Positions 38,495 through 46,533 of a DNA stretch of 48,625 bases are shown one piece after another (position 1 is the first letter of the stretch; each line of letters begins with the position of its first letter). A program made the position numbers and the translations under genes. This DNA is from Oscillospiraceae bacterium (GTDB taxonomy: Bacteria > Bacillota > Clostridia > Oscillospirales > Oscillospiraceae). The notes beneath the pieces are model-generated. The model had not been told where the DNA came from. It made no database searches and saw only the letters and a program-made list of their open reading frames with translations. Where the stretch lies: NCBI GenBank assembly GCA_017502265.1, contig JAFVVI010000016.1:1-48625 (forward strand), in the 5' to 3' direction.

Positions 38495-39283
38495 TTATTG
38501 CATTGTTACCGTATCTTTCGCTTTGCTTTTGCTGCGGGACAGGCCGACAAAATAGTAGAACAGGCTAATGTAGATCAAGAACAACGCCACAACCAATGTG
38601 GGGTACAGCACCCGATTTCCACCCACTAAATTGTACAGAATGTCATAGGGCGTGCCGTCGCCTGCCATTAAGAACATGTAGTTATAGGGAATCAGCACAT
38701 TGGCGATGTACGCGGCAACGCAAAAGGCCAGCAGGATGCAGTAGGTGATATGCATGTTTTCCCGCTTCATACCGGCCGCTTTGGCGAACATAAGGTAAAG
38801 GGAAGCAAAGCCAGAAATGCAGTGGGTCACACCGGATACCACATTGTCAAAAGACAAAACCGGATAGGCGTTGTAGTTCTGACCGGCGCCGATGGTGCCG
38901 AATACTGCGCCGAGAATGCCGAAAATGCATACGAAATCCAGTGCGGCTTCCTTAGTCTGTCCTTTGGAAAAGGCCGCCAGAGGAATGGCAATCAGCTGAA
39001 TACTGCACAGAAACAGAGGTAGATTGTAGAGGATCGGCTCTGCACTTTCTGCACGGAAACACAGCAAAATGATCTTAAACAGCTCCAAACCGTCAATCAA
39101 AAGGGCGGCGGCAACCATAACCTTGTTCTTCTGTTCCGGCGTGGCGCAGCGATTTCTTTTGCCCAGCCATATGGCAAGTACTGTCATTGTGGTGAGCAAC
39201 AGGCCTACGAAAAGCAAATGCTGCCAAGATAAAAATCCTTCAGCAGGGCGGGCATAGCCACCAAAACCAAAAAACTCTTTCAT
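38495..39283 (-). CDS. YwaF family integral membrane protein
   Basis: This protein has 262 residues when started at 39283 behind GAGGTTTTTT. It has about seven membrane segments and opens MKEFFGFGGYARPAEGFLSW. The conserved NLPLFLCSIQLIAIPLAAF, NVVSGVTHC and IPYNYMFLMAGDGTPYDILYNL stretches fit the YwaF/TIGR02206 family. The function of the family is not established. The gene stands alone and is divergent from the nitroreductase gene. Confidence 0.8.
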   Translation of the reverse strand: MKEFFGFGGYARPAEGFLSWQHLLFVGLLLTTMTVLAIWLGKRNRCATPEQKNKVMVAAALLIDGLELFKIILLCFRAESAEPILYNLPLFLCSIQLIAIPLAAFSKGQTKEAALDFVCIFGILGAVFGTIGAGQNYNAYPVLSFDNVVSGVTHCISGFASLYLMFAKAAGMKRENMHITYCILLAFCVAAYIANVLIPYNYMFLMAGDGTPYDILYNLVGGNRVLYPTLVVALFLIYISLFYYFVGLSRSKSKAKDTVTMQ

Positions 39284-39379
39284 AAAAAACCTCAAAATTT
39301 TGTAGAATATTGTAGTTTTTTAACCTATTATAGCACATCGGCAGGGAAAGTAAACCCCTTCAGCAAAAGAATGTACTTA

Positions 39380-39408
39380 TTGCAAGCTGTAGCTACGCGT
39401 GCTATAAT
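39380..39408 (+). promoter_or_regulatory. Promoter of the nitroreductase gene
   Basis: TTGCAA at 39380-39385, a 17-base spacer, and TATAAT at 39403-39408, with an extended TGC before the -10. Confidence 0.8.
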
Positions 39409-39448
39409 AAAAGCAATCTATAAAAAAATACGGCATAAGGAGATACTT

Positions 39449-39973
39449 ATGAATACATTGGAAGCCATCGCAAAAAGAAAGTCTACAAGAAGCTATAAGC
39501 CGGAGCAAATTCCAGAGGATGCGCTGCAGACTATCCTGAAAGCCGGTTGCGCCGCCCCCATCGCCATGGCAAGATACGATTCCCTGCACATCACCGTGGT
39601 GCAGAAGCAGGAACTGCTGGACCGGATCAATGCCGTTACGGCGGATATGATCGCCCAAATGCTGGGCGAGCGGAAAAATGTGGATTTTGGCGCAAAGACA
39701 CTGATTTTGGTTTCTTCCACGCCGGTTCACCGCCCCGGAACAGAGTATACCAATGCGGGCATCGTGGTGGAAAATATGGTGCTGGCGGCCACAGATCTGG
39801 GCATTGACAGTGTTATTCTTGGAGGCGCGCCCGGTGCGGTGGCCCGGGATGCGGAACTGATGAAGGCTCTGGAGATCCCCGAAGGATTTACCCCCTTGCT
39901 CGGCGCGTTCTTCGGCTACGGAGCAGATCAAGCCCCGGCAAAAGAACACACCATTGCAATCAATCGGGTGTAA
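39449..39973 (+). CDS. Nitroreductase family flavoprotein
   Basis: This protein has 174 residues when started at 39449 behind AAGGAGA. It opens MNTLEAIAKRKSTRSYKPEQ with the FMN-binding RKSTRSY motif and has AGIVVENMVLAATDLGIDSVILGG, the typical helix of the family, then FGYGAD near the end. It binds FMN and reduces nitro- or quinone-type compounds with NAD(P)H. The physiological substrate is unknown. It is convergent with the flavin reductase gene. Confidence 0.9.
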   Translation: MNTLEAIAKRKSTRSYKPEQIPEDALQTILKAGCAAPIAMARYDSLHITVVQKQELLDRINAVTADMIAQMLGERKNVDFGAKTLILVSSTPVHRPGTEYTNAGIVVENMVLAATDLGIDSVILGGAPGAVARDAELMKALEIPEGFTPLLGAFFGYGADQAPAKEHTIAINRV

Positions 39974-39978
39974 TATAA

Positions 39979-40018
39979 TAAAAAGGCACAGGATTGCAAG
40001 CAATCCTGTGCCTTTTGT
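39979..40018. terminator. Bidirectional terminator
   Basis: AAAAGGCACAGGATTGC pairs with GCAATCCTGTGCCTTTT around AA, between convergent genes. Confidence 0.9.
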
Positions 40019-40036
40019 TCGGTATCAACAGAGCAA

Positions 40037-40597
40037 TTAATTTAGGGTCAGGCCGTCGTGGAATGCCTGGCCGACTTTTTCGCCCAGGACCAGATAGCTG
40101 TGGTGGACCGGGTCAAAGGTGATGGGCTGGAGCTTGGCAACATCAACCTTGCCGTCCGCATCCAAGTAGGCCTCGTCCACGCAGACATTGATGACCTTGC
40201 CGATCAAACGGCAGCATTCAGGGTCATAGGAGATCACCTCACACTCCAATGCCATAGGCAGCTCGTCAATCAGCGGTGCGTCCACAAATTCGGACTTGGT
40301 GGCGTGGAAACCGGCCTTTGCAAACTTGTTGGGCTCTTTGTTGCCAGAAACGATGCCCACATAATCGCAGGCGGCTACATACTGCGCCGTGCCCATAGAT
40401 ACGGTGAATGCCTTGCGGGCCTGAATGTTCTTGGCGGTCTTGTGGCCAGCCTCTACACAGATGGTCAGCTGTGCATCTTCCGTCACACCGCCCCAGGCTG
40501 CATTCATGGCGTTGGGCGTACCGTCTTCATTGTAAGTGCCGATAATAAACACCGGCATGGGATAGCACATTTCTTTTGCACCAAAGTTTTTACGCAT
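40037..40597 (-). CDS. Flavin reductase family protein
   Basis: This 186-residue FMN-binding split-barrel protein opens MRKNFGAKEMCYPMPVFIIG and continues YNEDGTPNAMNAAWGGV. It has SMGTAQYVAACDYVGIVSGN and the His-rich FDPVHHSYLVLGEKVG near the end. Such proteins reduce flavin or act as flavoredoxins in anaerobes. CAGGAGG precedes the ATG. Its promoter shares a palindromic -35 with the divergent deformylase gene. Confidence 0.88.
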   Translation of the reverse strand: MRKNFGAKEMCYPMPVFIIGTYNEDGTPNAMNAAWGGVTEDAQLTICVEAGHKTAKNIQARKAFTVSMGTAQYVAACDYVGIVSGNKEPNKFAKAGFHATKSEFVDAPLIDELPMALECEVISYDPECCRLIGKVINVCVDEAYLDADGKVDVAKLQPITFDPVHHSYLVLGEKVGQAFHDGLTLN

Positions 40598-40627
40598 GAT
40601 TCATCCTCCTGCAGAAATTCTATGTAC

Positions 40628-40680
40628 ATTATACCGCACAAAGTGTTACCGTTGCAAGTGGCATTTTGGCGTGTTATAAT
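40628..40680. promoter_or_regulatory. Divergent promoter pair sharing one -35 (flavin reductase / deformylase)
   Basis: ATTATA at 40628-40633 (TATAAT on the minus strand), 18 bases, the palindrome TTGCAA at 40652-40657, 17 bases, and TATAAT at 40675-40680. The single TTGCAA is a -35 in both directions. Confidence 0.7.
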
Positions 40681-40710
40681 ATCCCAAAGAGTTGGAAAAG
40701 GAGATTAAAG

Positions 40711-41124
40711 ATGGTTAGAGAAGTGGTACATGATCCGATCCTGCTGGCAGGAAAGTCGGAGCCAGCAACGATAGAAGACCTGCAAATTGCCCAGGATCTG
40801 CTGGATACATTGGCTGCGAACAAAGAAGCCTGCGTGGGTATGGCGGCCAATATGATCGGGGCGCGCAAACGCATTATTGTGTTTGACAACGAGGGAACCT
40901 ATATGACCATGTTCAACCCGGAAATCGTCAAAATGTCAGGTCCTTACGATACGCAGGAAGGTTGTCTTTCTTTGCTGGGCGGACCTCGTCCCTGTAAACG
41001 CTATCAGACCATCAAAGTCCAATGGCAGAACGAGAAATTCCAAACCCGTATCAAGACCTTTACCGGCTGGACTGCCCAAATCATCCAGCATGAGATCGAC
41101 CATTGCAACGGCATACTGATATGA
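40711..41124 (+). CDS. def: Peptide deformylase, short form
   Basis: This protein has 137 residues when started at 40711, with GGAG 8 bases upstream. It removes the formyl group from nascent chains. Motif 2 is EGCLSLLGG with the metal Cys, and motif 3 is QHEIDHCNGILI (HExxH). Motif 1 reads VGMAANMIG, so the usual Gln of GxGLAAxQ is Met. This is the short clostridial form. It is followed by a hairpin terminator and by the convergent XRE-type gene. Confidence 0.88.
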   Translation: MVREVVHDPILLAGKSEPATIEDLQIAQDLLDTLAANKEACVGMAANMIGARKRIIVFDNEGTYMTMFNPEIVKMSGPYDTQEGCLSLLGGPRPCKRYQTIKVQWQNEKFQTRIKTFTGWTAQIIQHEIDHCNGILI

Positions 41125-41163
41125 AAAACAAAGGCCAAGCAGCAACTGCTGCTTGGTTCTTTG
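41125..41163. terminator. Terminator after the deformylase gene
   Basis: CCAAGCAGC pairs with GCTGCTTGG around AACT, followed by TTCTTTG. Confidence 0.8.
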
Positions 41164-41167
41164 CCAT

Positions 41168-41779
41168 TTACTCTCTGGTCAGCACTTTCTTCTGCCAGGA
41201 CTTCTTGCCGCACTCGGGGCAGCGCATATATCTGGTTCTGCCCGTATGCATGGCTAAATAGACTGCTTTGTATGTGGGGATATATCGGTGTTTGCATTCC
41301 TGGCATTCATAATAGCCTGCCACCTGCTCAATCTGCAAGGCGTAGAAGCAGCCGGCCAGAAACAGAATAAAACCAAGCACCATAAGAGAAACCTTCAGCC
41401 AGACCCCCATTTCCAAAAAGGCGGCAATGAAGATGAGTGCAAACAGAACAATTGTGGCGGTAATGCCGATAAACACTTCCAAAGACAAGAGCCTTTTGTC
41501 TGCTTGTTCTTTCTGCTTTACCATTTCAAGCAAATTGTTTTCTAAGTTTTTGTTGTAATTATCCATAGTGCTTACCTCCCCGGATAATAGATCGTTTACG
41601 GTGATACCTAACATACCGCACAGCTCCAGCATAATGGAAGAGTCGGGCAGAGATTTGCCTGTCTCCCATTTGGAGATGGCTCTGTCGGTGATGCCTAATT
41701 TCTCTGCCAACTGCATTTGTGTCAGGTTTGCTTTCTTTCTGCAATTAGCAATGAACTTTCCAATTTTTACTTGATCCAT
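41168..41779 (-). CDS. XRE-type regulator fused to membrane segments and Zn ribbon
   Basis: This protein has 203 residues when started at 41779, with AGGAGG 6 bases upstream. An N-terminal XRE helix-turn-helix (residues about 5-60, NLTQMQLAEKLGITDRAISKWETGKSLPD) is followed by a charged linker, two membrane helices (about residues 100-145) and a C-terminal zinc ribbon (CQECKHRY and CPECGKKSW). A membrane-tethered DNA-binding protein of this layout could sense the envelope or be released by proteolysis. It is divergent from the kinase operon and shares a -35 with it. Confidence 0.85.
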   Translation of the reverse strand: MDQVKIGKFIANCRKKANLTQMQLAEKLGITDRAISKWETGKSLPDSSIMLELCGMLGITVNDLLSGEVSTMDNYNKNLENNLLEMVKQKEQADKRLLSLEVFIGITATIVLFALIFIAAFLEMGVWLKVSLMVLGFILFLAGCFYALQIEQVAGYYECQECKHRYIPTYKAVYLAMHTGRTRYMRCPECGKKSWQKKVLTRE

Positions 41780-41889
41780 AGGCATCCTCCTTTCGCCCTC
41801 AGTATAGCTGCGCCGGGGTAAAGAGTCTACAAACCGGTGGTTGAGTGGGGAGAAATCAACCCTTTGTAGAGTGAAACGCAGTTTTGCTT

Positions 41890-41942
41890 ATTATACACCA
41901 ATTGCCATACCTGTTGCAAGGGCAGTTTCTGCGTGATATAAT
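41890..41942. promoter_or_regulatory. Divergent promoter pair sharing one -35 (XRE-type gene / kinase operon)
   Basis: ATTATA at 41890-41895 (TATAAT on the minus strand), 18 bases, TTGCAA at 41914-41919, 17 bases, and TATAAT at 41937-41942. The layout is identical to the one at 40628-40680. Confidence 0.7.
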
Positions 41943-41962
41943 AGCGCAAAGAGGTGAAAGTA

Positions 41963-42475
41963 ATGATAATCCTGATTGCCGGCACAACCCACACCGGAAA
42001 AACGGCATACGCCCAGAAGCTACTGGAAAAGTGCCACTATCCCTATCTGTCTATCGACCATTTAAAAATGGGGCTGATCCGCAGTGGCCAGACAGATCTA
42101 ACCCCTATGGATGACGAAAAACTGACGGATTATTTGTGGCCAATCGTCCGTGAGATGGTGAAGACTGCCATCGAGAACAAACAAAACCTTATCGTGGAGG
42201 GTTGCTACATTCCTTTCGACTGGCAAAAGGATTTTGATAAGGAATACTTGGAGGACATCCGGTATGTATGCCTTGTGATGTCCCGGAACTATATTGAAAA
42301 TCATTTTGATGATATTGTAAAATATGCCAATGTGATCGAGAGCCGATTAGATGATTCAAGCCTGAACAAGGATGAATTGATTGCCGAAAACCGGCATAAC
42401 CTTGCCCAATGCGCCCTATATAACTGTAACTATATCCTTATAGAGGATTCCTACGATAAGCTGGAGCTGATTTGA
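41963..42475 (+). CDS. P-loop kinase-like protein
   Basis: This protein has 170 residues when started at 41963 behind GAGGTGA. The Walker A motif is AGTTHTGKTAYA near residue 8. YLSIDHLKMGLIRSG resembles the substrate loop of zeta-toxin and small-molecule kinases. LIVEGCYIPFDW is a Walker-B-like strand. The substrate is unknown. It is the first of five genes that run to 44733 with almost no gaps. Confidence 0.8.
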   Translation: MIILIAGTTHTGKTAYAQKLLEKCHYPYLSIDHLKMGLIRSGQTDLTPMDDEKLTDYLWPIVREMVKTAIENKQNLIVEGCYIPFDWQKDFDKEYLEDIRYVCLVMSRNYIENHFDDIVKYANVIESRLDDSSLNKDELIAENRHNLAQCALYNCNYILIEDSYDKLELI

Positions 42476-43105
42476 ATGGACAATTACGATCTTCAGGTGG
42501 ATATTGCCAAGGAAATCTTTTTGACCTACGACCAGGAAAAGATGCTTCGGAAATTCTGCTTAAATGCCGACGAGCAGTATATCCACCTGACCTATTTGAA
42601 TACCCCCTGCCGTATCAACAGAAAAACCGGCGGGATAGAGGAATATATGGGTTTCTGGCAGGTCTGTCGGGATTATAGCACGGTAATGACCATATACGAT
42701 TTGCTGTGCTATCACAAGGGTGAAACGATGCCTGCATTGTCCGATCAGTGGTGTACTGTGGGGACTTTTGTGGTTACCGGTGTAACTCAAACGGATACCT
42801 TTACCGGGAAATATGCCAGGTGTTTTGACGGGCGTTTGGAGGATGTGAAAGCAGCCTGCAAAAAAATAGGCGGCATTTTGCAGCCGTCTATGGCAGGGGC
42901 GGACCTGACCTGTAAATTTCAGGTGACGCCCTTTTTTCCTGTACTGCTGCAATTCTGGGAAGGTGACGAGGAGTTTCCCCCAAAGCTGCTGCTTTTATGG
43001 GACCGGAATTCCGACAAATTCCTGCATTTTGAAACCACCTTCTACTTGCAGGGAGATTTGCTGAATCGCCTGAAAAAGGAGATCAATCATGAAAATAGTT
43101 GCTGA
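42476..43105 (+). CDS. DUF3786 family protein
   Basis: This 209-residue protein has an ATG directly after the kinase stop (TGAATG). DUF3786 features: MDNYDLQVDIAKEIF at the start, IHLTYLNTPCRINRKTGGIEE, TIYDLLCYHKGETMPALSDQWCT and a C-terminal FFPVLLQFWEGDEEFPPKLLLLWD. The family is common in anaerobes and often linked to Fe-S or corrinoid proteins, but its function is unknown. Its end overlaps the next gene by 17 bases. Confidence 0.75.
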   Translation: MDNYDLQVDIAKEIFLTYDQEKMLRKFCLNADEQYIHLTYLNTPCRINRKTGGIEEYMGFWQVCRDYSTVMTIYDLLCYHKGETMPALSDQWCTVGTFVVTGVTQTDTFTGKYARCFDGRLEDVKAACKKIGGILQPSMAGADLTCKFQVTPFFPVLLQFWEGDEEFPPKLLLLWDRNSDKFLHFETTFYLQGDLLNRLKKEINHENSC

Positions 43106-43754
43106 AGCCTTACTAAAATTCGCCTGTGGCTTGCTGCTGGTAGGTCTGCTGATCTTTCTGCCGGCCGGTACTTTTGGCTATACATACGGCTGGTATTTCA
43201 TTGTCTTGCTGTTTGCACCGATGCTGGCTGTTGGCTTTTTGATGCTTTTCAAAGCGCCGGATTTTCTCATAAAGCGACTGGATGCCAAGGAAAAGCAGGG
43301 GGCTCAGAAAGGCGTTGTTGCCTTCTCGGGCCTCATGTTTATCGCCGGTTTCGTGGTGGCGGGTCTGGACTTTCGTTTCGGTTGGTCCACAATGCCCACT
43401 TGGGTGGTTATCACTGCATCGGTACTGTTTTTGGTTGCCTATGCCCTGTATGCCGAGGTGATGCGCGAGAATGCTTATTTAAGCCGTACCATCAAAGTAG
43501 AAGAGGGACAGACTGTGGTGGACACCGGAATGTATGGCGTTATCCGGCATCCTATGTACGCAGTGACGATTCTGCTGTTTTTGATGATACCGCTGGTGCT
43601 TGGCTCTTGGTATGCGCTGATCGCCTTTGCCTTCTATCCGGCATTGATCGTTGTGCGGCTCAAAGACGAGGAAGCCCTGCTGACCCGAGAACTGCCCGGT
43701 TACACTGCGTACAAGCAGAAAGTTAAGCATAGAATCATTCCCTTCGTTTGGTGA
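43089..43754 (+). CDS. Isoprenylcysteine-methyltransferase-like membrane protein
   Basis: This 221-residue protein has about five membrane segments and a C-terminal ICMT/PEMT signature: GMYGVIRHPMYAVTILLFLMIPLVLGSWYAL, then KDEEALLTRELPGYTAYKQKVKHRIIP. Bacterial relatives are membrane methyltransferases of unknown acceptor that use S-adenosylmethionine. It overlaps the DUF3786 gene and lies 10 bases before a soluble methyltransferase. Confidence 0.85.
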   Translation: MKIVAEALLKFACGLLLVGLLIFLPAGTFGYTYGWYFIVLLFAPMLAVGFLMLFKAPDFLIKRLDAKEKQGAQKGVVAFSGLMFIAGFVVAGLDFRFGWSTMPTWVVITASVLFLVAYALYAEVMRENAYLSRTIKVEEGQTVVDTGMYGVIRHPMYAVTILLFLMIPLVLGSWYALIAFAFYPALIVVRLKDEEALLTRELPGYTAYKQKVKHRIIPFVW

Positions 43755-43764
43755 GGTGAAATTT

Positions 43765-44520
43765 GTGAGCATTACACAGACTTTTTACGATGAAATGGCT
43801 TCGCAATATGATAAGCTTTTTTTGGATTGGCAGGCAACAACCCATGAACAAGCTGCTATTTTAGATAACATATTCAGCAAGAACGGCTTTGACCGCACAG
43901 CGAAAATTCTCGACTGTGCCTGTGGAATTGGAACCCAGGCGATTGGATTGGCCGGTATAGGATACTCTGTCACAGGCTCGGATATCAGCGACGGAGAATT
44001 GGCTGAAGCGAGGAAACGCGCCCAGCAGAACAATGTAAATATCCGTTTTGAACACGCGGACTTTTGCGATTTGGAAAAAACATTTTCAGAAACCTTTGAT
44101 ATTCTCATTTGTATGGACAATGCGTTGCCGCATATGCTTTCAGGTAGCGCTTTGACATCTGCGATTAAGAGTATTATAAATCGGATTGCACAGGGTGGTA
44201 TGTTTGTGGCGAGTATCCGGGATTATGATGGGTTACTTGCCGGTAAGCCGCCGTATTCTCCGCCTTATATCCACAAAACGGATAAGGGTCAAAGAGTGTC
44301 CTTCCAAACTTGGGATTGGGAAGGGGATACTTACAAGCTTGTCCAGTATATCATTGACGATGAAGAAACATTACAAATCAGCAAATTTTCTTGTGCGTAC
44401 AGAGCAACCCGCAGAGAGGAAATCACAAATCTGTTGCTTGCGGGCGGATGCAGGGAAGTGCATTGGCTGTTCCCGGAGGAAACCGGATTCTATCAGCCAA
44501 TCGTTGTAGCCAAAAAGTAG
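43765..44520 (+). CDS. Class I SAM-dependent methyltransferase
   Basis: This protein has 251 residues when started at the GTG at 43765 behind GAGGTGA. The SAM-binding motif I reads ILDCACGIGTQAIGLA (residues about 47-62), followed by VTGSDIS and IRFEHADFCDLEK, with LICMDNALPHML as motif IV. It resembles glycine/sarcosine-type small-molecule methyltransferases, but the acceptor is unknown. It is fourth in the operon and may act with the membrane methyltransferase. Confidence 0.9.
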   Translation: MSITQTFYDEMASQYDKLFLDWQATTHEQAAILDNIFSKNGFDRTAKILDCACGIGTQAIGLAGIGYSVTGSDISDGELAEARKRAQQNNVNIRFEHADFCDLEKTFSETFDILICMDNALPHMLSGSALTSAIKSIINRIAQGGMFVASIRDYDGLLAGKPPYSPPYIHKTDKGQRVSFQTWDWEGDTYKLVQYIIDDEETLQISKFSCAYRATRREEITNLLLAGGCREVHWLFPEETGFYQPIVVAKK

Positions 44521-44532
44521 GGGGATAATGAT

Positions 44533-44733
44533 ATGCTGATTAACGGTTGTCAGGAAGGTAAGGGAACACCCCGGCTGACGGAGGTGAAATGCCCCAAATG
44601 CGGGGAGTTTGTAGAGGTGTTTGTGCTGATGGGAGGTCCCATTGGCAAAACCGGCACCCTGGTAAGCTCCGAGACCTGCGCCTGCGGTCATATTTTGCCT
44701 GCAGGCAGTTACGAAACAGATTATGAACAATAA
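44533..44733 (+). CDS. Small Zn-ribbon protein of the 'GCQ' type
   Basis: This 66-residue protein opens MLINGCQEGKGTPRLTEVKC and continues with CPKCGE, then C-A-C near the end (ETCACGH). Four Cys suit one zinc ribbon. The opening matches the 35758-36006 protein. It is the last gene of the five-gene operon. The CDS starts 12 bases after the methyltransferase stop, with GGGGATAAT as ribosome site. Confidence 0.65.
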   Translation: MLINGCQEGKGTPRLTEVKCPKCGEFVEVFVLMGGPIGKTGTLVSSETCACGHILPAGSYETDYEQ

Positions 44734-44735
44734 AG

Positions 44736-44772
44736 AATGTGCGTTGCAGAGGACAGCAACGCACATTTTGTT
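44736..44772. terminator. Bidirectional terminator
   Basis: AATGTGCGTTGC pairs with GCAACGCACATT around AGAGGACA, with T-rich flanks. Confidence 0.85.
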
Positions 44773-45191
44773 TAGCCTTTGAGCAGTTTGTTCAATTTAT
44801 CCGCCTTGGCTCTTTCAACTAAGTAGATGATGAGCCAGACCAGGGCATAGCCTGCAAGGAAAATGCCGGTGAATACTAAAATGGGGATAATGGAATTCTG
44901 CAGCCATCCGTTGATCAGATAGGTGAGGATATAGGCGATATACAACGCACCGCCGTGGAGCAGAATCATAGTGGGCAGGGGCAGCTGCTCCATCTGATAG
45001 ATGGCGGTCATACCTGCCGCGATAAAGGCAAGTAGCGTGATGGTCAAGATCCCCATACAGACCTCTCTGGGGGAGAACGCTTCCACAGCGCCGGTAGCGC
45101 CCAGAATGCCGTAGATGATCGCTAAGACGATGGGTCCTCCACTGGCGCAGATCAGACCACGGAGGAAAAATTCTTTCCAAAATTTCTTCAT
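44772..45191 (-). CDS. DUF3021 family membrane protein
   Basis: This protein has 139 residues when started at 45191, with AAAAGGAGG about 11 bases upstream. Four membrane helices and a basic tail (LVERAKADKLNKLL) fit the DUF3021 family. DUF3021 proteins nearly always follow a LytTR-type regulator, as here, and are thought to be its membrane partner or inhibitor. The start overlaps the LytTR stop region (ATGA). Confidence 0.85.
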   Translation of the reverse strand: MKKFWKEFFLRGLICASGGPIVLAIIYGILGATGAVEAFSPREVCMGILTITLLAFIAAGMTAIYQMEQLPLPTMILLHGGALYIAYILTYLINGWLQNSIIPILVFTGIFLAGYALVWLIIYLVERAKADKLNKLLKG

Positions 45192-45631
45192 TTGCTTTCC
45201 AACCTCCTTTTGATTTGGGCGAAGCATCGCCGGGAGACATACTCTCGGTAGCCGCATTTGAAAACTGCATCCACACTGCCTGCGTATGTGACGGTGAACC
45301 GCTCCAAAGCGCCTTCGTTTGCAAGGGTACTCTTGTTGATACGAATGAATGACGAGGGGAGCTGCTGCTCTAACGCATACAGCCGTTGCTTCAGACGGTA
45401 GCGCTGATTTTTGGAATCGATGGCATAGGTCTTGCCGTCTAATACGGTAACGCACGCAATTTCAGAAACGGACAGCATCTTGATGTCATCCTCGGTGTAG
45501 CCGGGGATGCGGTCTGTGCCTGCGTATTTCTGAATCAGTGATTCAATCTCGTCAATCAGAGCGGTGCGCTGGCGCGCAGTAATCACCACTTCTTCCTCTT
45601 TTTCTTTGTTGATGATTAGTTTGAATTTCAT
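45188..45631 (-). CDS. LytTR-domain transcriptional regulator
   Basis: This 147-residue protein has a short N-terminal region (about residues 1-45) and a LytTR DNA-binding domain with YTEDDIKMLSVSEIACVTVLDGKTYAIDSKNQRYRLKQRLYALEQQLPSSFIRINKSTLAN, the typical beta-rich core (IRIxKS signature). It lacks a receiver domain, as is common for the LytTR/DUF3021 pair. It probably regulates its own operon or a nearby transporter. AGGAGGTGATGGG precedes the ATG. Confidence 0.9.
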   Translation of the reverse strand: MKFKLIINKEKEEEVVITARQRTALIDEIESLIQKYAGTDRIPGYTEDDIKMLSVSEIACVTVLDGKTYAIDSKNQRYRLKQRLYALEQQLPSSFIRINKSTLANEGALERFTVTYAGSVDAVFKCGYREYVSRRCFAQIKRRLESK

Positions 45632-45809
45632 CCCATCACCTCCTGTGCCTACAGTATAGCATACCCGAAATCAAAAATGTTGCAAATTGCCCCTATCGGT
45701 CATTTCAGTGTCGTAAGCGGTAAAAAATAAGCCGACAGTGGTTAAACTGCCGGTTTACATTGATGTGTCATTGCGCCCCAGTGCACACACTGGCGTGGCA
45801 AGCTGTTGG

Positions 45810-46103
45810 TTATACCCGCGTATTGGGCGAAACGGAGGGGAGATTCCCCAGATTGTTGTTTTCGCTGCCGTCGGGGATGGATTTCAGATACTCCGTATCT
45901 CCGCGGTGGGCGATACCCACACCGGCGATCTGTCCCTGCTTTGCCATATTTACAGCTTGCTGCTTTTCTACAAAGGTATTGTCGGAAAGCTGATAGCCGG
46001 TGATCCTGCCGCCTTCTTTGATCAGGCCGACGATCCGTTTTGCATTGGCATTCGCCTGGGGGATCTGATCCAGTGTCTGCTTTACAAGTTCTTGTCCGTC
46101 CAT
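45810..46103 (-). CDS. DUF3892 family protein
   Basis: This 97-residue protein has a C-terminal half with the DUF3892 pattern: RITGYQLSDNTFVEKQQAVNMAKQGQIAGVGIAHRGDTEYLKSIPDGSENNNLGNLPSV. The family is small, cytoplasmic and uncharacterised. GGAGTGATTTT precedes the ATG. It is flanked by about 180 bases of non-coding DNA on its downstream side and 140 on its upstream side, in which I see nothing but a tRNA promoter. Confidence 0.8.
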   Translation of the reverse strand: MDGQELVKQTLDQIPQANANAKRIVGLIKEGGRITGYQLSDNTFVEKQQAVNMAKQGQIAGVGIAHRGDTEYLKSIPDGSENNNLGNLPSVSPNTRV

Positions 46104-46203
46104 AAAATCACTCCTTTGACCTTAGCTTTTGCAACGGGGCAGAGAATATCAGAAGAGAAATTTGGAAATGGCAATAAATAACGGCATTCATAGCAATTTT
46201 TGA

Positions 46204-46232
46204 TTGCTTTTTTATGCAGAATGGTTTATAAT
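46204..46232 (+). promoter_or_regulatory. Promoter of tRNA-Pro
   Basis: TTGCTT at 46204-46209, a 17-base spacer, and TATAAT at 46227-46232, 11 bases before the tRNA. Confidence 0.8.
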
Positions 46233-46243
46233 GTCACAGGTAT

Positions 46244-46320
46244 CCGGATGTGGCTCAGTTTGGTAGAGCGCTTGCTTTGGGAGCAAGATGCCGCAGGTTC
46301 GAATCCTGTCATCCGGACCA
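46244..46320 (+). tRNA. tRNA-Pro (anticodon TGG)
   Basis: The acceptor stem CCGGATG/CATCCGG carries an encoded ACCA. The anticodon stem CTTGC/GCAAG holds loop TTTGGGA, giving TGG. A copy of its 3' half lies 247 bp downstream. Confidence 0.97.
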
Positions 46321-46364
46321 CACAAAGAGAACCGACCCTTGTGGTCGGTTCTCTTTGTGTTTTC
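46321..46364 (+). terminator. Terminator of tRNA-Pro
   Basis: CACAAAGAGAACCGAC pairs with GTCGGTTCTCTTTGTG around a 7-base loop, then TTTT. Confidence 0.9.
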
Positions 46365-46533
46365 GTATAAGAGGATTGTGTATACGGCATCTTGCGAGCA
46401 AAGCAAGGCACTTGCTTTGGGGGAGCGATGGGAGCGCCGCCGGTGGCGGATGAAGCGACCTGAGCGAGTGGCCGCGGTCGGCAGTTGAGGAAGCCGTGCC
46501 GCCGGCGACGAAAATGCCGGGCACCGCAACAGG
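46365..46533 (+). other. GC-rich segment between tRNA-Pro 3' repeats
   Basis: This is about 170 bp of non-coding DNA. It begins with an inverted copy of the tRNA-Pro anticodon arm (46385-46407, 20 of 23 bases, the changes confined to three loop bases). A 10-base direct copy of the same arm follows (CTTGCTTTGG, 46411-46420), and the two pair as a hairpin. The rest is GC-rich with short stems such as GCCGCCGGTGGC. It lies between the tRNA terminator and the displaced tRNA 3' half. Confidence 0.6.

Noticed and set aside
39327-39408. A third shared -35 divergent promoter pair at the YwaF/nitroreductase gap
   Set aside because: TTGCAA-N17-TATAAT is present on the plus strand, but the minus-strand TATAAT (39332-39327) is 47 bases away, so it must use another -35.
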